Source: Bacillota bacterium
GTDB lineage: Bacteria; Bacillota; Clostridia; Oscillospirales; Feifaniaceae
Length of the DNA: 60,778 bases
NCBI GenBank assembly: GCA_030705925.1
Contig: JAUZPM010000004.1
Span: forward strand, 1-60,778
Direction of reading: 5' to 3'
Below, piece after piece: positions 10,121 through 18,169 of the stretch (positions are counted from its first letter, which is position 1; the number at the start of each line of letters is the position of its first letter). The notes beneath the pieces were generated by a model. The model was not told the DNA's origin, did not search any database, and worked only from the letters and a program-made list of their open reading frames with translations. The translations under genes were made by a program, and so were the position numbers.

Positions 10121-10925
10121 GTGAAAGATCGCGACACCTGTGGCGTAATCGTTGTTCACAGCGATATGCACATTGTATCACGGCTTGAGCTGCCCGTTGC
10201 GCATATAGTCTTTTTTCATGTGCGTAAAGGTGGCGTCCGGGTCTGTTTCGGTGTAGATGTTGCTGGTGTTTCCCGTCATAAACAGCTTTTTCTTATAAGC
10301 ATACATTTTCCCAACAGGGTGCAGAGCGTCTCATATACGTGCTGCACCGATGGCTTGCGGCGACCGATTTCACGCGCAAACTTAATCCCGGCGCTTTCTC
10401 CGAATCCACTAACCCGAAGAACTTTTTCAGAGGCACTTTACCGAAAATCTCACGCCGTTCAAATTCCTGCCGTACGGCTTTCTACGCCTTGGTCGGATAT
10501 TTTCCTGTCGTTTTGGACCAGGCGAATGAATATCGTCTCGCGCGGCTTTCCAGTTGGTGCCGTCGAATACCTCGTCGCGTTCTGTTTCGCCCAGCTTCTC
10601 CAGACGACGGGTGAACTGATAAGACAGGCCTTCCTCAGTATCTTTGGTGTGCCCGGTGCTAACCCGGCAAAGGTGCTGTAGTCTGGCACTGGTTCCCCCT
10701 GCAGCAGCCACATGAACTCCAAACGCTTCCGGCGGGCTTCCTCCAGTTTGCGCGTCGAGTAGATGTCGCACATGTAGCCATTTACCAACACCTGAAAGAT
10801 AATCCGGGGGTTGGTTATCGGTTTTCTTTCTTTTAAAGAATAGGCGCGATATAGTTTCCTGTAATCAAGTTCTCAGACTGGACACTTGAAGCCGTACCGG
10901 GTCATTCAGCGGTAATTTCCATATT
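10121..10925 (-). pseudogene. IS1182-family transposase, frameshifted and truncated
   Basis: Read on the minus strand, the N-terminal part gives DYRKLYRAYSLKERKP and then GYMCDIYSTRKLEEARR and FMWLLQG, the classic IS1182 transposase start. A frameshift follows, then QFTRRLEKLGE in another frame. Further on comes TDPDATFTHMKKDYMRNGQLKP, a stop, and YNVHIAV, which is the 'K..DPDATF..MK.D.M.NGQLKPGYN' motif found before the C-terminal catalytic part. The rest of that part is missing. Several frames and at least one in-frame stop separate these pieces, so no active enzyme can be made. Confidence 0.8.
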
Positions 10926-11014
10926 CATTGGGAACGTCAACTGTTGAAAATCCTACTCAAATTTGTTATGATCTAAGTGCTTTTGAATTTGTTTCACAAC
11001 TTAATTCTAAAGCA

Positions 11015-11062
11015 AAAAGTCGGGGCAACCAACCCTTTCGGGATGATTGCTCCGACTTTTTT
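11015..11062 (+). terminator. Strong hairpin with T-run inside the IS remnant
   Basis: AAAAAGTCGGGGCAA (11015-11029) pairs with TTGCTCCGACTTTTT (11047-11061), with one G-U pair, and an inner CCC/GGG stem extends it. The stem ends in a T-run. It lies close to the right inverted repeat and would insulate the element from outside transcription. Confidence 0.65.
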
Positions 11063-11084
11063 GCGGGCTGTTTTGCAACAGCGT

Positions 11085-11659
11085 CAATATTTTTGCATTG
11101 CAATTTTTGCGAAAGCGCCACCAACTGTGCTGATGGCATTAAGATTTTTTAGATATAAAAAAACCAATATGCCGATAAAAACTGTATTTATTTTAGCAAA
11201 AGAAGGGAGTAGTATATGTAAGAATGAAAGCGGAAACAGGAAAAATCCAAGGGTATTGTTTGATAGAAAATGCATAAATAATACAATAGTTGGCATAGGC
11301 GGCTGCATTCATATGCTGGCTAAAATAATGCGGAAGATTAGTGCTAGGAACTATATTTTTCCAAATAGAAAAGGTATATATTTAATGAGGCATAGATTTT
11401 GGTCGAATGATATGATTCAACAGGAAAGAATGAAAACGCAATAGTAAAGTAAGATTACCATTAGGAGAAGACTAAATGACACTTAAAGAATATAAAACCG
11501 TGGTGACAGGTTGCAACACTTCTTCGATTAGAGACTGCATCCGCACCATTAGGTGCAGCCAGTAAAGAGAGAATTGCTAACAATAAAGACACGGAAAAGC
11601 CGGGGAAACTATAAAATTAGTAATTAATTATTTGGATAGATTTAAAAATAATATAAACT
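11085..11659. other. Intergenic stretch without a recognisable gene
   Basis: The longest open frame ends at 11444 on the plus strand. Its last 92 codons (from ATG 11169) resemble no family I know, no ribosome binding site stands out, and it begins against the IS remnant. A 29-codon frame from 11476 is equally anonymous. The region reads as AT-rich, probably decayed sequence on the far side of the IS element. Confidence 0.4.
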
Positions 11660-11723
11660 GGAGATGGTATAATAAACTGCTTTTCGTCATGTTTATCTTG
11701 TAAAAGTTTACTATACCATCTCC
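11660..11723. repeat. Long inverted repeat downstream of tepA
   Basis: GGAGATGGTATA (11660-11671) and TATACCATCTCC (11712-11723) are exact inverted copies, extended imperfectly by TAAAC and GTTTA, around a loop of about 40 bases. There is no T-run on either side. It may be a processing or stabilising hairpin at the 3' end of the tepA transcript, or a remnant of a small inverted-repeat element. Confidence 0.6.
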
Positions 11724-11738
11724 GAAGCTGTATATTTC

Positions 11739-12458
11739 CTAGTCCGAATTTTGCGGGGAGCGACGTGATTGAATCATAGAATATAATGAATCGAGAGCGT
11801 CTGACAATCCACCTAATTCATCGATAAGACCTACTTCAACGGCTGTTTTTCCATCTATTACTGTTCCCACATCGTTTACGAGTTCATCAGTTCTATACAT
11901 ATAGTCCCGGAGTTTCTGCTCACTTATGTGTGAGTTTGAAATAATAAAATTAGATATACGGGACTGCATTCGCTGAAAGTATTCGAATGTCTGGTGCACT
12001 CCAATCACTAATCCGTTCATACGTACAGGATGTATAGTCATTGTCGCAGACGGGACAATAAATGATTTTTTAGATGATACAGCTAGAGGAACTCCAATCG
12101 AATGTCCCCCTCCTAATACAAGAGAGACAGTTGGCTTTTTCATTCCAGACACCATTTCAGAAATTGCGAGCCCTGCCTCAACATCTCCGCCCATAGTATT
12201 AAGAATAAGCAGCAATCCTTCTATTTCATCACTGTCTTCGACTGCAACTAACTGAGGTAAAACATGTTCATATTTAGTTGTTTTATTTTGGGGAGGAAGA
12301 ATATAATGGCCTTCGATTTGCCCGATTATAGTTATGCAGTGTATAATCCCACGACTGGATTTGGACGTTATACTGCCAAATTCCTGCGTGCGCTGCATTT
12401 CTTCCTTATTAGGGGTATCCTCTGCATCATCGTCTCCTGATATAAATCGACTATTCAT
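11739..12458 (-). CDS. tepA: ClpP-fold serine protease, TepA family
   Basis: The 239-residue protein has the ClpP/crotonase-like fold of TepA, a Bacillus protein linked to protein export. The line LLLILNTMGGDVEAGLAISE is the substrate-binding strand. GGGHSIGVPLA carries the expected nucleophilic serine, and MTIHPVRM the expected histidine. The length is close to that of B. subtilis TepA (about 245). The frame extends upstream to a GTG at 12473, but that codon lies inside the Shine-Dalgarno sequence AGAGGTG. The ATG at 12458, 12 bases after it, is the better start. The gene follows rsmI on the same strand, separated by a terminator whose stem contains this ribosome binding site. Confidence 0.85.
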   Translation of the reverse strand: MNSRFISGDDDAEDTPNKEEMQRTQEFGSITSKSSRGIIHCITIIGQIEGHYILPPQNKTTKYEHVLPQLVAVEDSDEIEGLLLILNTMGGDVEAGLAISEMVSGMKKPTVSLVLGGGHSIGVPLAVSSKKSFIVPSATMTIHPVRMNGLVIGVHQTFEYFQRMQSRISNFIISNSHISEQKLRDYMYRTDELVNDVGTVIDGKTAVEVGLIDELGGLSDALDSLYSMIQSRRSPQNSD

Positions 12459-12502
12459 AAAAAACGCAAACACCTCTTTTATAAATAGTGTTTGCGTTTT
12501 TT
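12459..12502 (-). terminator. Terminator between rsmI and tepA that contains the tepA ribosome binding site
   Basis: On the minus strand AAAAAACGCAAACAC pairs with GTGTTTGCGTTTTTT, a perfect 15-bp stem ending in six Ts. The ATG of tepA follows the last T directly. The tepA Shine-Dalgarno AGAGGTG lies at the loop and base of the 3' arm, so its GTG is paired when the hairpin forms. The hairpin should lower both readthrough from rsmI and translation of tepA. Confidence 0.8.
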
Positions 12503-12512
12503 ATATTATTTA

Positions 12513-13367
12513 TCAATCTGTAAAACAGATTTTATAAACTTCATTTCGAGACAAATTAAACGTATCAGCAGTTTTTTTGACGGCTGCATTTTTGGGAAGT
12601 CCTAATTTAATATTCATATCGATGTCGGCAATCAATTTATCTTTTAAGCTGATGTCATTTAAATCAGGATGCTCAGGTGCTTTTTTGGGCATTCCATCGA
12701 TAACTAAAACAAATTCTCCTTTCGGAGGTTTTTCCTCATATATCTGTATGGCTTGTGATAGAGTTGTTCTTATGACTTCTTCATGCAATTTTGTCATTTC
12801 TCTAGCTATACTGATTTTACGGTCTCCAAGCGTATCATAAAGATCGCGCAATGTTTCTTTTAGTTTATGAGGAGCTTCATAGAAAACCATAGTTCTTGTT
12901 TCTTCTTTAATATCATTCAAATGCTGCATACGATTTTTATGAGCTTTCGTAAGAAAGCCCTCAAATGTAAAACGTCCAGTTGGCAAGCCGGATAAAGCGA
13001 GTGCGGTGACAACGGCTGATGGACCTGGAACAGCAAATACTTCTATGCCTCTTTCTCCGCAAAGCCTAACAATATCCTCGCCGGGATCAGAAATTGCAGG
13101 CATTCCTGCATCTGTCACGAGAGCACAGCATTCGTTTTTTTCCAGTCGCGCGCATATTTCTTCTCCGCGTTCTCTTATATTATGCTCATAATAACTTATA
13201 AGAGGCTTTTTTATGTTAAATACTGATAAAAGTTTAGCAGTAACCCGGGTATCTTCGGCCGCAATAAAATCACATTCACGAAGTATAAACTGTGCGCGAG
13301 GCGACATATCCTCCAAATTTCCAAGAGGAGTTCCCACAAGATAAAGAGCTCCTTTTTTAACTATCAT
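12513..13367 (-). CDS. rsmI: 16S rRNA (cytidine-1402-2'-O)-methyltransferase
   Basis: RsmI methylates the 2'-OH of C1402 in the ribosomal decoding centre, using S-adenosylmethionine. The 284 residues match the family length. The family signatures are LYLVGTPLGNLEDMSPRA (about 8-25), IAAEDTR (about 35-41), LVTDAGMPAISDPGE and VPGPSAVVTALALSG, and the C-terminus keeps the helix-rich tail. The start ATG overlaps the stop of the upstream methyltransferase gene (TAATG), so the two are translationally coupled. It is followed by a strong terminator before tepA. Confidence 0.95.
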   Translation of the reverse strand: MIVKKGALYLVGTPLGNLEDMSPRAQFILRECDFIAAEDTRVTAKLLSVFNIKKPLISYYEHNIRERGEEICARLEKNECCALVTDAGMPAISDPGEDIVRLCGERGIEVFAVPGPSAVVTALALSGLPTGRFTFEGFLTKAHKNRMQHLNDIKEETRTMVFYEAPHKLKETLRDLYDTLGDRKISIAREMTKLHEEVIRTTLSQAIQIYEEKPPKGEFVLVIDGMPKKAPEHPDLNDISLKDKLIADIDMNIKLGLPKNAAVKKTADTFNLSRNEVYKICFTD

Positions 13368-14104
13368 TACTTTACCTCCCGCCGGTATATTCGGCGTGTT
13401 TCTTCTGTTTCGTTTCCATTTTCGTCATAAATATAAAGTGGGGGCAAAACAAGAAGACCATCTCGCCCGTTTTTAAGCCCCTCAATCAGCACAAGATTAG
13501 GGGAACTATATTGTTTTGAATGTACAAATCTGATCCTTTTTACGGGAATATTATATGAATTGAATGCGATTATTACGTCGCAAAGTCTTTCAGGCCTGTG
13601 AACGATAAAAACTTTGCCGTGATCGCAAAGAAGGTAAGCAGCAGCTTTTGCAATATCATTGATAGTAGCATGCACCTCGTGATGGGCAGTTAAAAAATCA
13701 TTATTAGTACTTGATAGACCAGTTTCAAATTTTTTATAAGGCGGATTACTGATGATAGCATTATAGTCGTTGGATTTTAGCAGGGCATTAATGTTTTTAA
13801 TATCAAAATTATGAACGGTTATAACCTGTTCCAATTTATTTAATTTTACACTTCTGGATGCCATATCGGCATATTCATCTAAAAGTTCAACAGCATCGAT
13901 ATGGGAAGGGGAATAGTGCTCATGAAGCAAGAGAGGTATTATCCCACTTCCTGTTCCAAGATCGCATACTCTCGCGTTCTTTTTAATTCGCGCAAAATCA
14001 GCGAGAAGGACGGCATCAAGACCGAACTTGACGCCTTTTTTTTTCTGTATGATATTTAAGCCTGCAATCTGTAAATCATCAACTGTTTCGTCATCATGCA
14101 CCAT
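13367..14104 (-). CDS. trmN: tRNA1(Val) adenine-37 N6-methyltransferase family (YabB/TrmN6-like)
   Basis: This 245-residue class I SAM-dependent methyltransferase has motif I VCDLGTGSGIIPLLL and the N6-adenine catalytic motif ISNPPYK, which points to methylation of a base amino group, in this family A37 of tRNA1(Val). The opening DGLxIIQKKKGVKFGLDAVLLADF (here after LQIAGLN) is typical of YabB. The frame is open to 14278, but the first 58 codons look random and contain a terminator. ATG 14104, seven bases after GGGGTG, is the natural start. yabB-rsmI neighbourhood is common in Firmicutes. Confidence 0.88.
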   Translation of the reverse strand: MVHDDETVDDLQIAGLNIIQKKKGVKFGLDAVLLADFARIKKNARVCDLGTGSGIIPLLLHEHYSPSHIDAVELLDEYADMASRSVKLNKLEQVITVHNFDIKNINALLKSNDYNAIISNPPYKKFETGLSSTNNDFLTAHHEVHATINDIAKAAAYLLCDHGKVFIVHRPERLCDVIIAFNSYNIPVKRIRFVHSKQYSSPNLVLIEGLKNGRDGLLVLPPLYIYDENGNETEETRRIYRREVK

Positions 14105-14144
14105 TAATTTCACCCCAAGGTTTAGTTTATCATAAAATATAAAA

Positions 14145-14172
14145 ATAAAACAGGGTGTTAACCCTGTTTTAT
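14145..14172. terminator. Bidirectional terminator between ferredoxin and trmN
   Basis: ATAAAACAGGGT and ACCCTGTTTTAT form a 12-bp stem with a short loop. The A/T-rich ends give a T-run on both strands. On the minus strand it ends the ferredoxin transcript, so trmN-rsmI need readthrough or a weak promoter in the 40 bases that remain. Confidence 0.75.
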
Positions 14173-14186
14173 ATGTACTGCAACTC

Positions 14187-14402
<216 letters not shown>

Positions 14403-14404
14403 TT

Positions 14405-14422
14405 ATGTTATTATAATAACAA
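14405..14422 (-). promoter_or_regulatory. Rex-like redox operator overlapping the ferredoxin promoter
   Basis: ATGTTATTATAATAACAA contains a perfect 16-bp palindrome (TGTTATTA/TAATAACA). It agrees with the Rex box TTGTTAANNNNTTAACAA at 11 of the 14 defined positions. On the minus strand it includes a TATAAT that can serve as the -10 element, about 50 bases before the ferredoxin start. Rex is the NADH/NAD+-sensing repressor of Gram-positive bacteria. Its action here is an inference. Confidence 0.5.
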
Positions 14423-14443
14423 ACTCCTTAAACAATTTCAATC

Positions 14444-16015
14444 CTATTCCTGAATATATTTAAGTGCATATTCCATCTGAGCATCCTGCTGTGTTGAAAT
14501 GTTTTTAGCAAGGTTAACAACATCAGTCAACATGTTAAATGTCTGAAGATCTAAAACGCCGGTAACAGGAATGCCTGCGTTTGTCTGGAACTTCTTTATT
14601 GCTTCAGTTGTTTTATCATCAAAAAGGTTATCAACACTGTCAAGTACTCCGACAATTTTAAGACGCTGTTCCAGAGCTATTACAGTATCACTTAATAAGC
14701 CTTCTTTAACACTCGTATAATTGTCGTGATTTAGGGGCTTGAACTGATAACCTGGGTATGTCGGGTCAGGATTGGTTATTACTTGATCGGGAACTATTCC
14801 GACTCCGTTATAGTGATTACCCTTTGGTGATGTAATCTCAAAATCAACAGCGAGAAGGACGGAGTTGTCTGACATTGGGAACCCCTGCATTCCTACGCCT
14901 TTACCGTACGACGTTTGACCAATGATTTGTGCTCCCAGTAACTCGCGAAGTGAAATTGTCATTACTTCTGCGGCAGAGTAGGAGTTCTTATTAATCAATA
15001 TTGCGACTTTATCAAAAGCTTTGCCGATCCCGGTAGAATAATAGCTTGTATCGACATCAACACCCTTTTTAAAGTTGGTTTTAAAAAGCAATTTTCCTTT
15101 AGTCGGGATAAGTTTGTCGATGTATGCCGCTGCATTTTCAAGTTCCCCGCCAGGGTTATCACGCAAGTCAAATACGATCCTTTTAATTCCTGAATTATAT
15201 ATGTCATCAATCGCAGCGTTATATTCTTCAATAGTTCCCATAAAATCATCTATGCGAACAACTGCATAAGGAACCTTTCCGTCCGTATGTTTTTCCCAAA
15301 ATACGACGTTGGCAGTAAATGCTTCCTTTGAAAGCTTTGTGGTATATAATATATGATCAGATGGTCTGTAAAGAGAAGCCGTGATATTCTTATCACCGGC
15401 AGCGGCTAATATAGATGATGGATCTCCATTTCCATAAAGCCTTTGGCCATTAATTGTGTAGAATATATCGCCTTCACAAATACCAGCCTTAGCAGCCGGA
15501 GTGTTATCGTACACACGAATAACCTTAGCAATGCCGTCTTGATACAAATATTTTATACCTAAACCAGTCAATGATTTTTGGTTAATAAAAGAATCCCATT
15601 CTTCAGCTGTTAAATAGGCATTGAATTGATTGTGAGACTGCAGCATCATATTGACAAACGCAGGCATCATATCAGGGTAATTCATCAAAAGATTGTATAC
15701 TAATCCCTCGAGAAGTTCCTGCTCAGTAACATCCTCATCATTTGATACATCAAGATAAGTCTTCAGGACCTCATAAAACAATTTAACAGCTTCATCACCG
15801 GTAAGCGCGCTGCCTTTATCATCTTCGGCTTTCTGCTGCGCTTCCGCTAAGAACTTTAGAAAGTCGTCATACGATGGAGTATTACTGCTTGTGGACGCGC
15901 TGTTTGGCGTAGCTGCGGCCTTGGTTGCTTCTTCGGCAAAAGTGGTTGCGCTGAAAGATAAAATCAAGGATAATGCTAAGAAAAGTGATATGAATTTTGA
16001 TACGTACCTTTTCAT
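14444..16015 (-). CDS. S41 C-terminal processing peptidase with PDZ and peptidoglycan-binding domains
   Basis: The 523-residue exported serine protease of the CtpA/CtpB type begins with a signal peptide (about 1-28, MKRYVSKFISLFLALSLILS). A helical region follows, then a PDZ domain (about 155-235, GLGIKYLYQDG and NTPAAKAGICEGD). The S41 core (about 245-410) has the catalytic Ser in NKNSYSAAEV near 347 and the Lys in TSYGKGVG near 370. A C-terminal peptidoglycan-binding repeat (about 440-510, KIVGVLDSVDNLFDDKTTEAIKKFQ) fits action at the wall. In spore formers such proteases can trigger sigma-K processing by cutting SpoIVFA, and a SpoIVFA/FB pair is encoded in this window. That link is speculative. 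Confidence 0.9.
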   Translation of the reverse strand: MKRYVSKFISLFLALSLILSFSATTFAEEATKAAATPNSASTSSNTPSYDDFLKFLAEAQQKAEDDKGSALTGDEAVKLFYEVLKTYLDVSNDEDVTEQELLEGLVYNLLMNYPDMMPAFVNMMLQSHNQFNAYLTAEEWDSFINQKSLTGLGIKYLYQDGIAKVIRVYDNTPAAKAGICEGDIFYTINGQRLYGNGDPSSILAAAGDKNITASLYRPSDHILYTTKLSKEAFTANVVFWEKHTDGKVPYAVVRIDDFMGTIEEYNAAIDDIYNSGIKRIVFDLRDNPGGELENAAAYIDKLIPTKGKLLFKTNFKKGVDVDTSYYSTGIGKAFDKVAILINKNSYSAAEVMTISLRELLGAQIIGQTSYGKGVGMQGFPMSDNSVLLAVDFEITSPKGNHYNGVGIVPDQVITNPDPTYPGYQFKPLNHDNYTSVKEGLLSDTVIALEQRLKIVGVLDSVDNLFDDKTTEAIKKFQTNAGIPVTGVLDLQTFNMLTDVVNLAKNISTQQDAQMEYALKYIQE

Positions 16016-16028
16016 TATGTAGTCTCCT

Positions 16029-17708
16029 TTACATTTTTTCTGGAGCTTCGATATTAATTATGCGTAGAGCATTATTAATTACTTGTCTAGCAGCCTGGCA
16101 TAAGGAAAGACGCGCATACATAAGTTCTTCATCCTTGCAGCGCACATAGCATGCATTATAGAATTTATGAAAGGCACTAGAAATTTCTACGGCAAAACGT
16201 GTCATTTTTGTAGGCTCGAGATTTTCAGCTGCACAGCGTATTTCCTCAGGGAAGACAGCAAGAAGGCGTATAAGATCACGTTCTTCCGGCGCTGTTAACC
16301 GTGAAAGATTTACTTCATCAGTATTTTTGGGTGTAATTCCTTCAGCAGACAGATTTTTTAATATACTGCATATACGAGCGTGCGCATATTGAACGTAAAA
16401 AACTGGATTATCGCTGCTCTGTTTAACTGCAAGGTCAAGATCAAAGTCCATCGCGCTGTCGCTTAATTTAAAGTCAAAGAAAAATCGTGCCGCATCTACC
16501 GGGATCTCATGTAAGAGGTCTGCAAGAGAAATGGTTTTACCAGTGCGTTTTGACATGCGTACGATTTCGCCGCCACGCATCAGTCTAACAAGCTGAATAA
16601 GTACAAACTGGAGGCAGTCAGGTTGTAAACCTAGAGCTGCGACGCCTGCCTTAAAACGCAATGTATGTCCATGGTGGTCAGCACCGAAAACGTCGATTAC
16701 CTTGTCAAAATGGCGTTCCAAAAATTTGTTACGATGATATGCAATGTCTACAGCGTAATAAGTATAAAAACCGTTTGACTTTTTAAGTACTTCATCTTTT
16801 TCACAGCCAAACTGTGTTGTCCTGAACCACAGAGCTCCGTCCTGCTCATAAACATAACCTGCGTCAGAAAGCATTTTAACAGTATCTTCAACATATCCGC
16901 TCTTATGCAGTTCACTTTCAAAAAACCACCGATCATACTTAATTCGATAATTTTCAAGGTCTTTCTGCATTTTTTCTATATTTTTCTTCAGAGTATATTC
17001 GACCAGAATTTTTCTTCTCTCATCTTCTGGTTTGCTCAATAAACTGTCGCCATATATTTTTGCGCATTCAGCCGCTCTTTCACGAACGTCGTCTCCATGA
17101 TAACCGTCTTCTGGAAACTCAGCAGCATCTTCTCCTTTAAAATACTGTATATAACGAACTGAAAGCGAACGTGACAGCACGTCCACCTGATTTCCGGCGT
17201 CATTAACATAAAATTCACGTGAGACATCATAGCCAGACCATGAAAGAATTGTAGCAAGAGTATCTCCTACAACTCCGCCGCGCGCATTTCCCATGTGCAT
17301 TGGCCCGGTAGGGTTCGCTGATACAAACTCTACCATTACTTTTTTGCCTTCTCCAATATTGCTTTTGCCGTAATCGATTCCATTACTGATTATGCTTGTT
17401 ACAACACCGGAAAAGTAGCTGTCTGATAAATAAAAATTAATAAATCCAGGGCCTGCAACTTCAACCTTGTTAACAAGAGAATCAGAGGTATCGATATGTT
17501 CAACTATCGCCGACGCGACAGTTCGCGGGTTCATTTTAAGCAAGCCTGCCGCCTTTAGAGCAACATTTGTTGAAAAATCACCGTGTGATTTATCTTTTGG
17601 TTCGGAAACCTCAATCTCGGTTTCAATATCATAGCCGCATTGCTTTATAGCTGTTTCAATAAGCGTTTTGATGTGACTGACCGCTTGCAGTATCGGGTTT
17701 GAAAACAA
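16029..17708 (-). CDS. argS: Arginyl-tRNA synthetase
   Basis: This class I aminoacyl-tRNA synthetase charges tRNA-Arg. The HIGH-like motif is PTGPMHMGNARGG (near residue 138) and the KMSKS-like motif is MSKRTGK (near 384). The C-terminal DALR anticodon-binding domain ends in INNALRIINIEAPEKM. The frame opens at ATG 17735, which overlaps the upstream stop codon by four bases. However, a perfect AGGAGG lies inside that extension, exactly seven bases before a TTG at 17708, giving 559 residues, the usual size. I chose TTG. The preceding DUF1934 gene is its usual partner in Firmicutes. Confidence 0.93.
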   Translation of the reverse strand: MFSNPILQAVSHIKTLIETAIKQCGYDIETEIEVSEPKDKSHGDFSTNVALKAAGLLKMNPRTVASAIVEHIDTSDSLVNKVEVAGPGFINFYLSDSYFSGVVTSIISNGIDYGKSNIGEGKKVMVEFVSANPTGPMHMGNARGGVVGDTLATILSWSGYDVSREFYVNDAGNQVDVLSRSLSVRYIQYFKGEDAAEFPEDGYHGDDVRERAAECAKIYGDSLLSKPEDERRKILVEYTLKKNIEKMQKDLENYRIKYDRWFFESELHKSGYVEDTVKMLSDAGYVYEQDGALWFRTTQFGCEKDEVLKKSNGFYTYYAVDIAYHRNKFLERHFDKVIDVFGADHHGHTLRFKAGVAALGLQPDCLQFVLIQLVRLMRGGEIVRMSKRTGKTISLADLLHEIPVDAARFFFDFKLSDSAMDFDLDLAVKQSSDNPVFYVQYAHARICSILKNLSAEGITPKNTDEVNLSRLTAPEERDLIRLLAVFPEEIRCAAENLEPTKMTRFAVEISSAFHKFYNACYVRCKDEELMYARLSLCQAARQVINNALRIINIEAPEKM

Positions 17709-17731
17709 TTTTACTCCTCCTGATGATTTCT

Positions 17732-18154
17732 TCATTCTTTTGTTTCGATCAAAATATTTATTCTATTACGACTGAGCAGCGCACTGCTCATATCAAGAGT
17801 ATATTCAATATAAAGAGAGCCGCCATTTTCGCCTAGTTTTAAGTCGATGTCAATGGTACTGACACAAATCGTGATGTATCCTTCTCCTGTATCGTACATA
17901 CAGTGATTTCTTTCACCTTTTTGAAAAACCATTTCATGGTTTACAGATCCCTTACGGGTAAGAACTATACGGCTATTTTCGATATCTAGCGATGTAATAA
18001 CGCCCTCAAGACCTGTTATTTGAGATTCATTGTAACATATATAGTAATGACTGTCAATTTTTGAAAATTCTCCGCTTGTCACGAATTTAATGCTGTCATT
18101 ATTTCCGTCGTCGAAGAGCTGTTCACTGTTTATAGTAATTATTGCTTCGTCCAT
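17732..18154 (-). CDS. DUF1934 (YwiB-like) beta-barrel protein
   Basis: The 140-residue protein belongs to the DUF1934/YwiB family: short, all-beta, calycin-like, without known activity. Recognisable features are the alternating strands of KFVTSGEFSKIDSHYYICYNES and the late TIDIDLKLGENGGSLYIEYTLD segment. There is no signal peptide, so it is cytosolic. The family is found directly before argS in many Firmicutes, as here. It has a good AAGGAG site and sits 15 bases after murI. Confidence 0.85.
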   Translation of the reverse strand: MDEAIITINSEQLFDDGNNDSIKFVTSGEFSKIDSHYYICYNESQITGLEGVITSLDIENSRIVLTRKGSVNHEMVFQKGERNHCMYDTGEGYITICVSTIDIDLKLGENGGSLYIEYTLDMSSALLSRNRINILIETKE

Positions 18155-18169
18155 GCTGTTTCTCCTTTA

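Larger units (their letters stand above)
10071..11084 (-). mobile_element. Degenerate IS1182-type insertion element
   Basis: Thirteen-base inverted repeats, GCTGTTGCAAAAC at 10073-10085 and GTTTTGCAACAGC at 11070-11082, bracket about 1 kb. Inside are pieces of an IS1182-family transposase on the minus strand. Intact members are appreciably longer, so this copy has lost internal DNA and carries frameshifts. Its base composition is richer in G+C than the flanking surface-protein gene, in keeping with a foreign origin. The insertion lies just behind the surface-protein gene. Confidence 0.75.

Noticed and set aside
10427-10791. Two overlapping minus-strand frames that could be called separate hypothetical genes
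   Set aside because: Both are fragments of one frameshifted IS1182 transposase and are reported together as a pseudogene.
10977-11444. Plus-strand frame of 155 codons
   Set aside because: Its first third is antisense to the end of the IS remnant and passes through a terminator hairpin. No family resemblance or start signal.
11660-11723. Inverted repeat as a classical terminator of tepA
   Set aside because: The loop is about 40 bases and no T-run follows on either strand, so it is listed only as a repeat.
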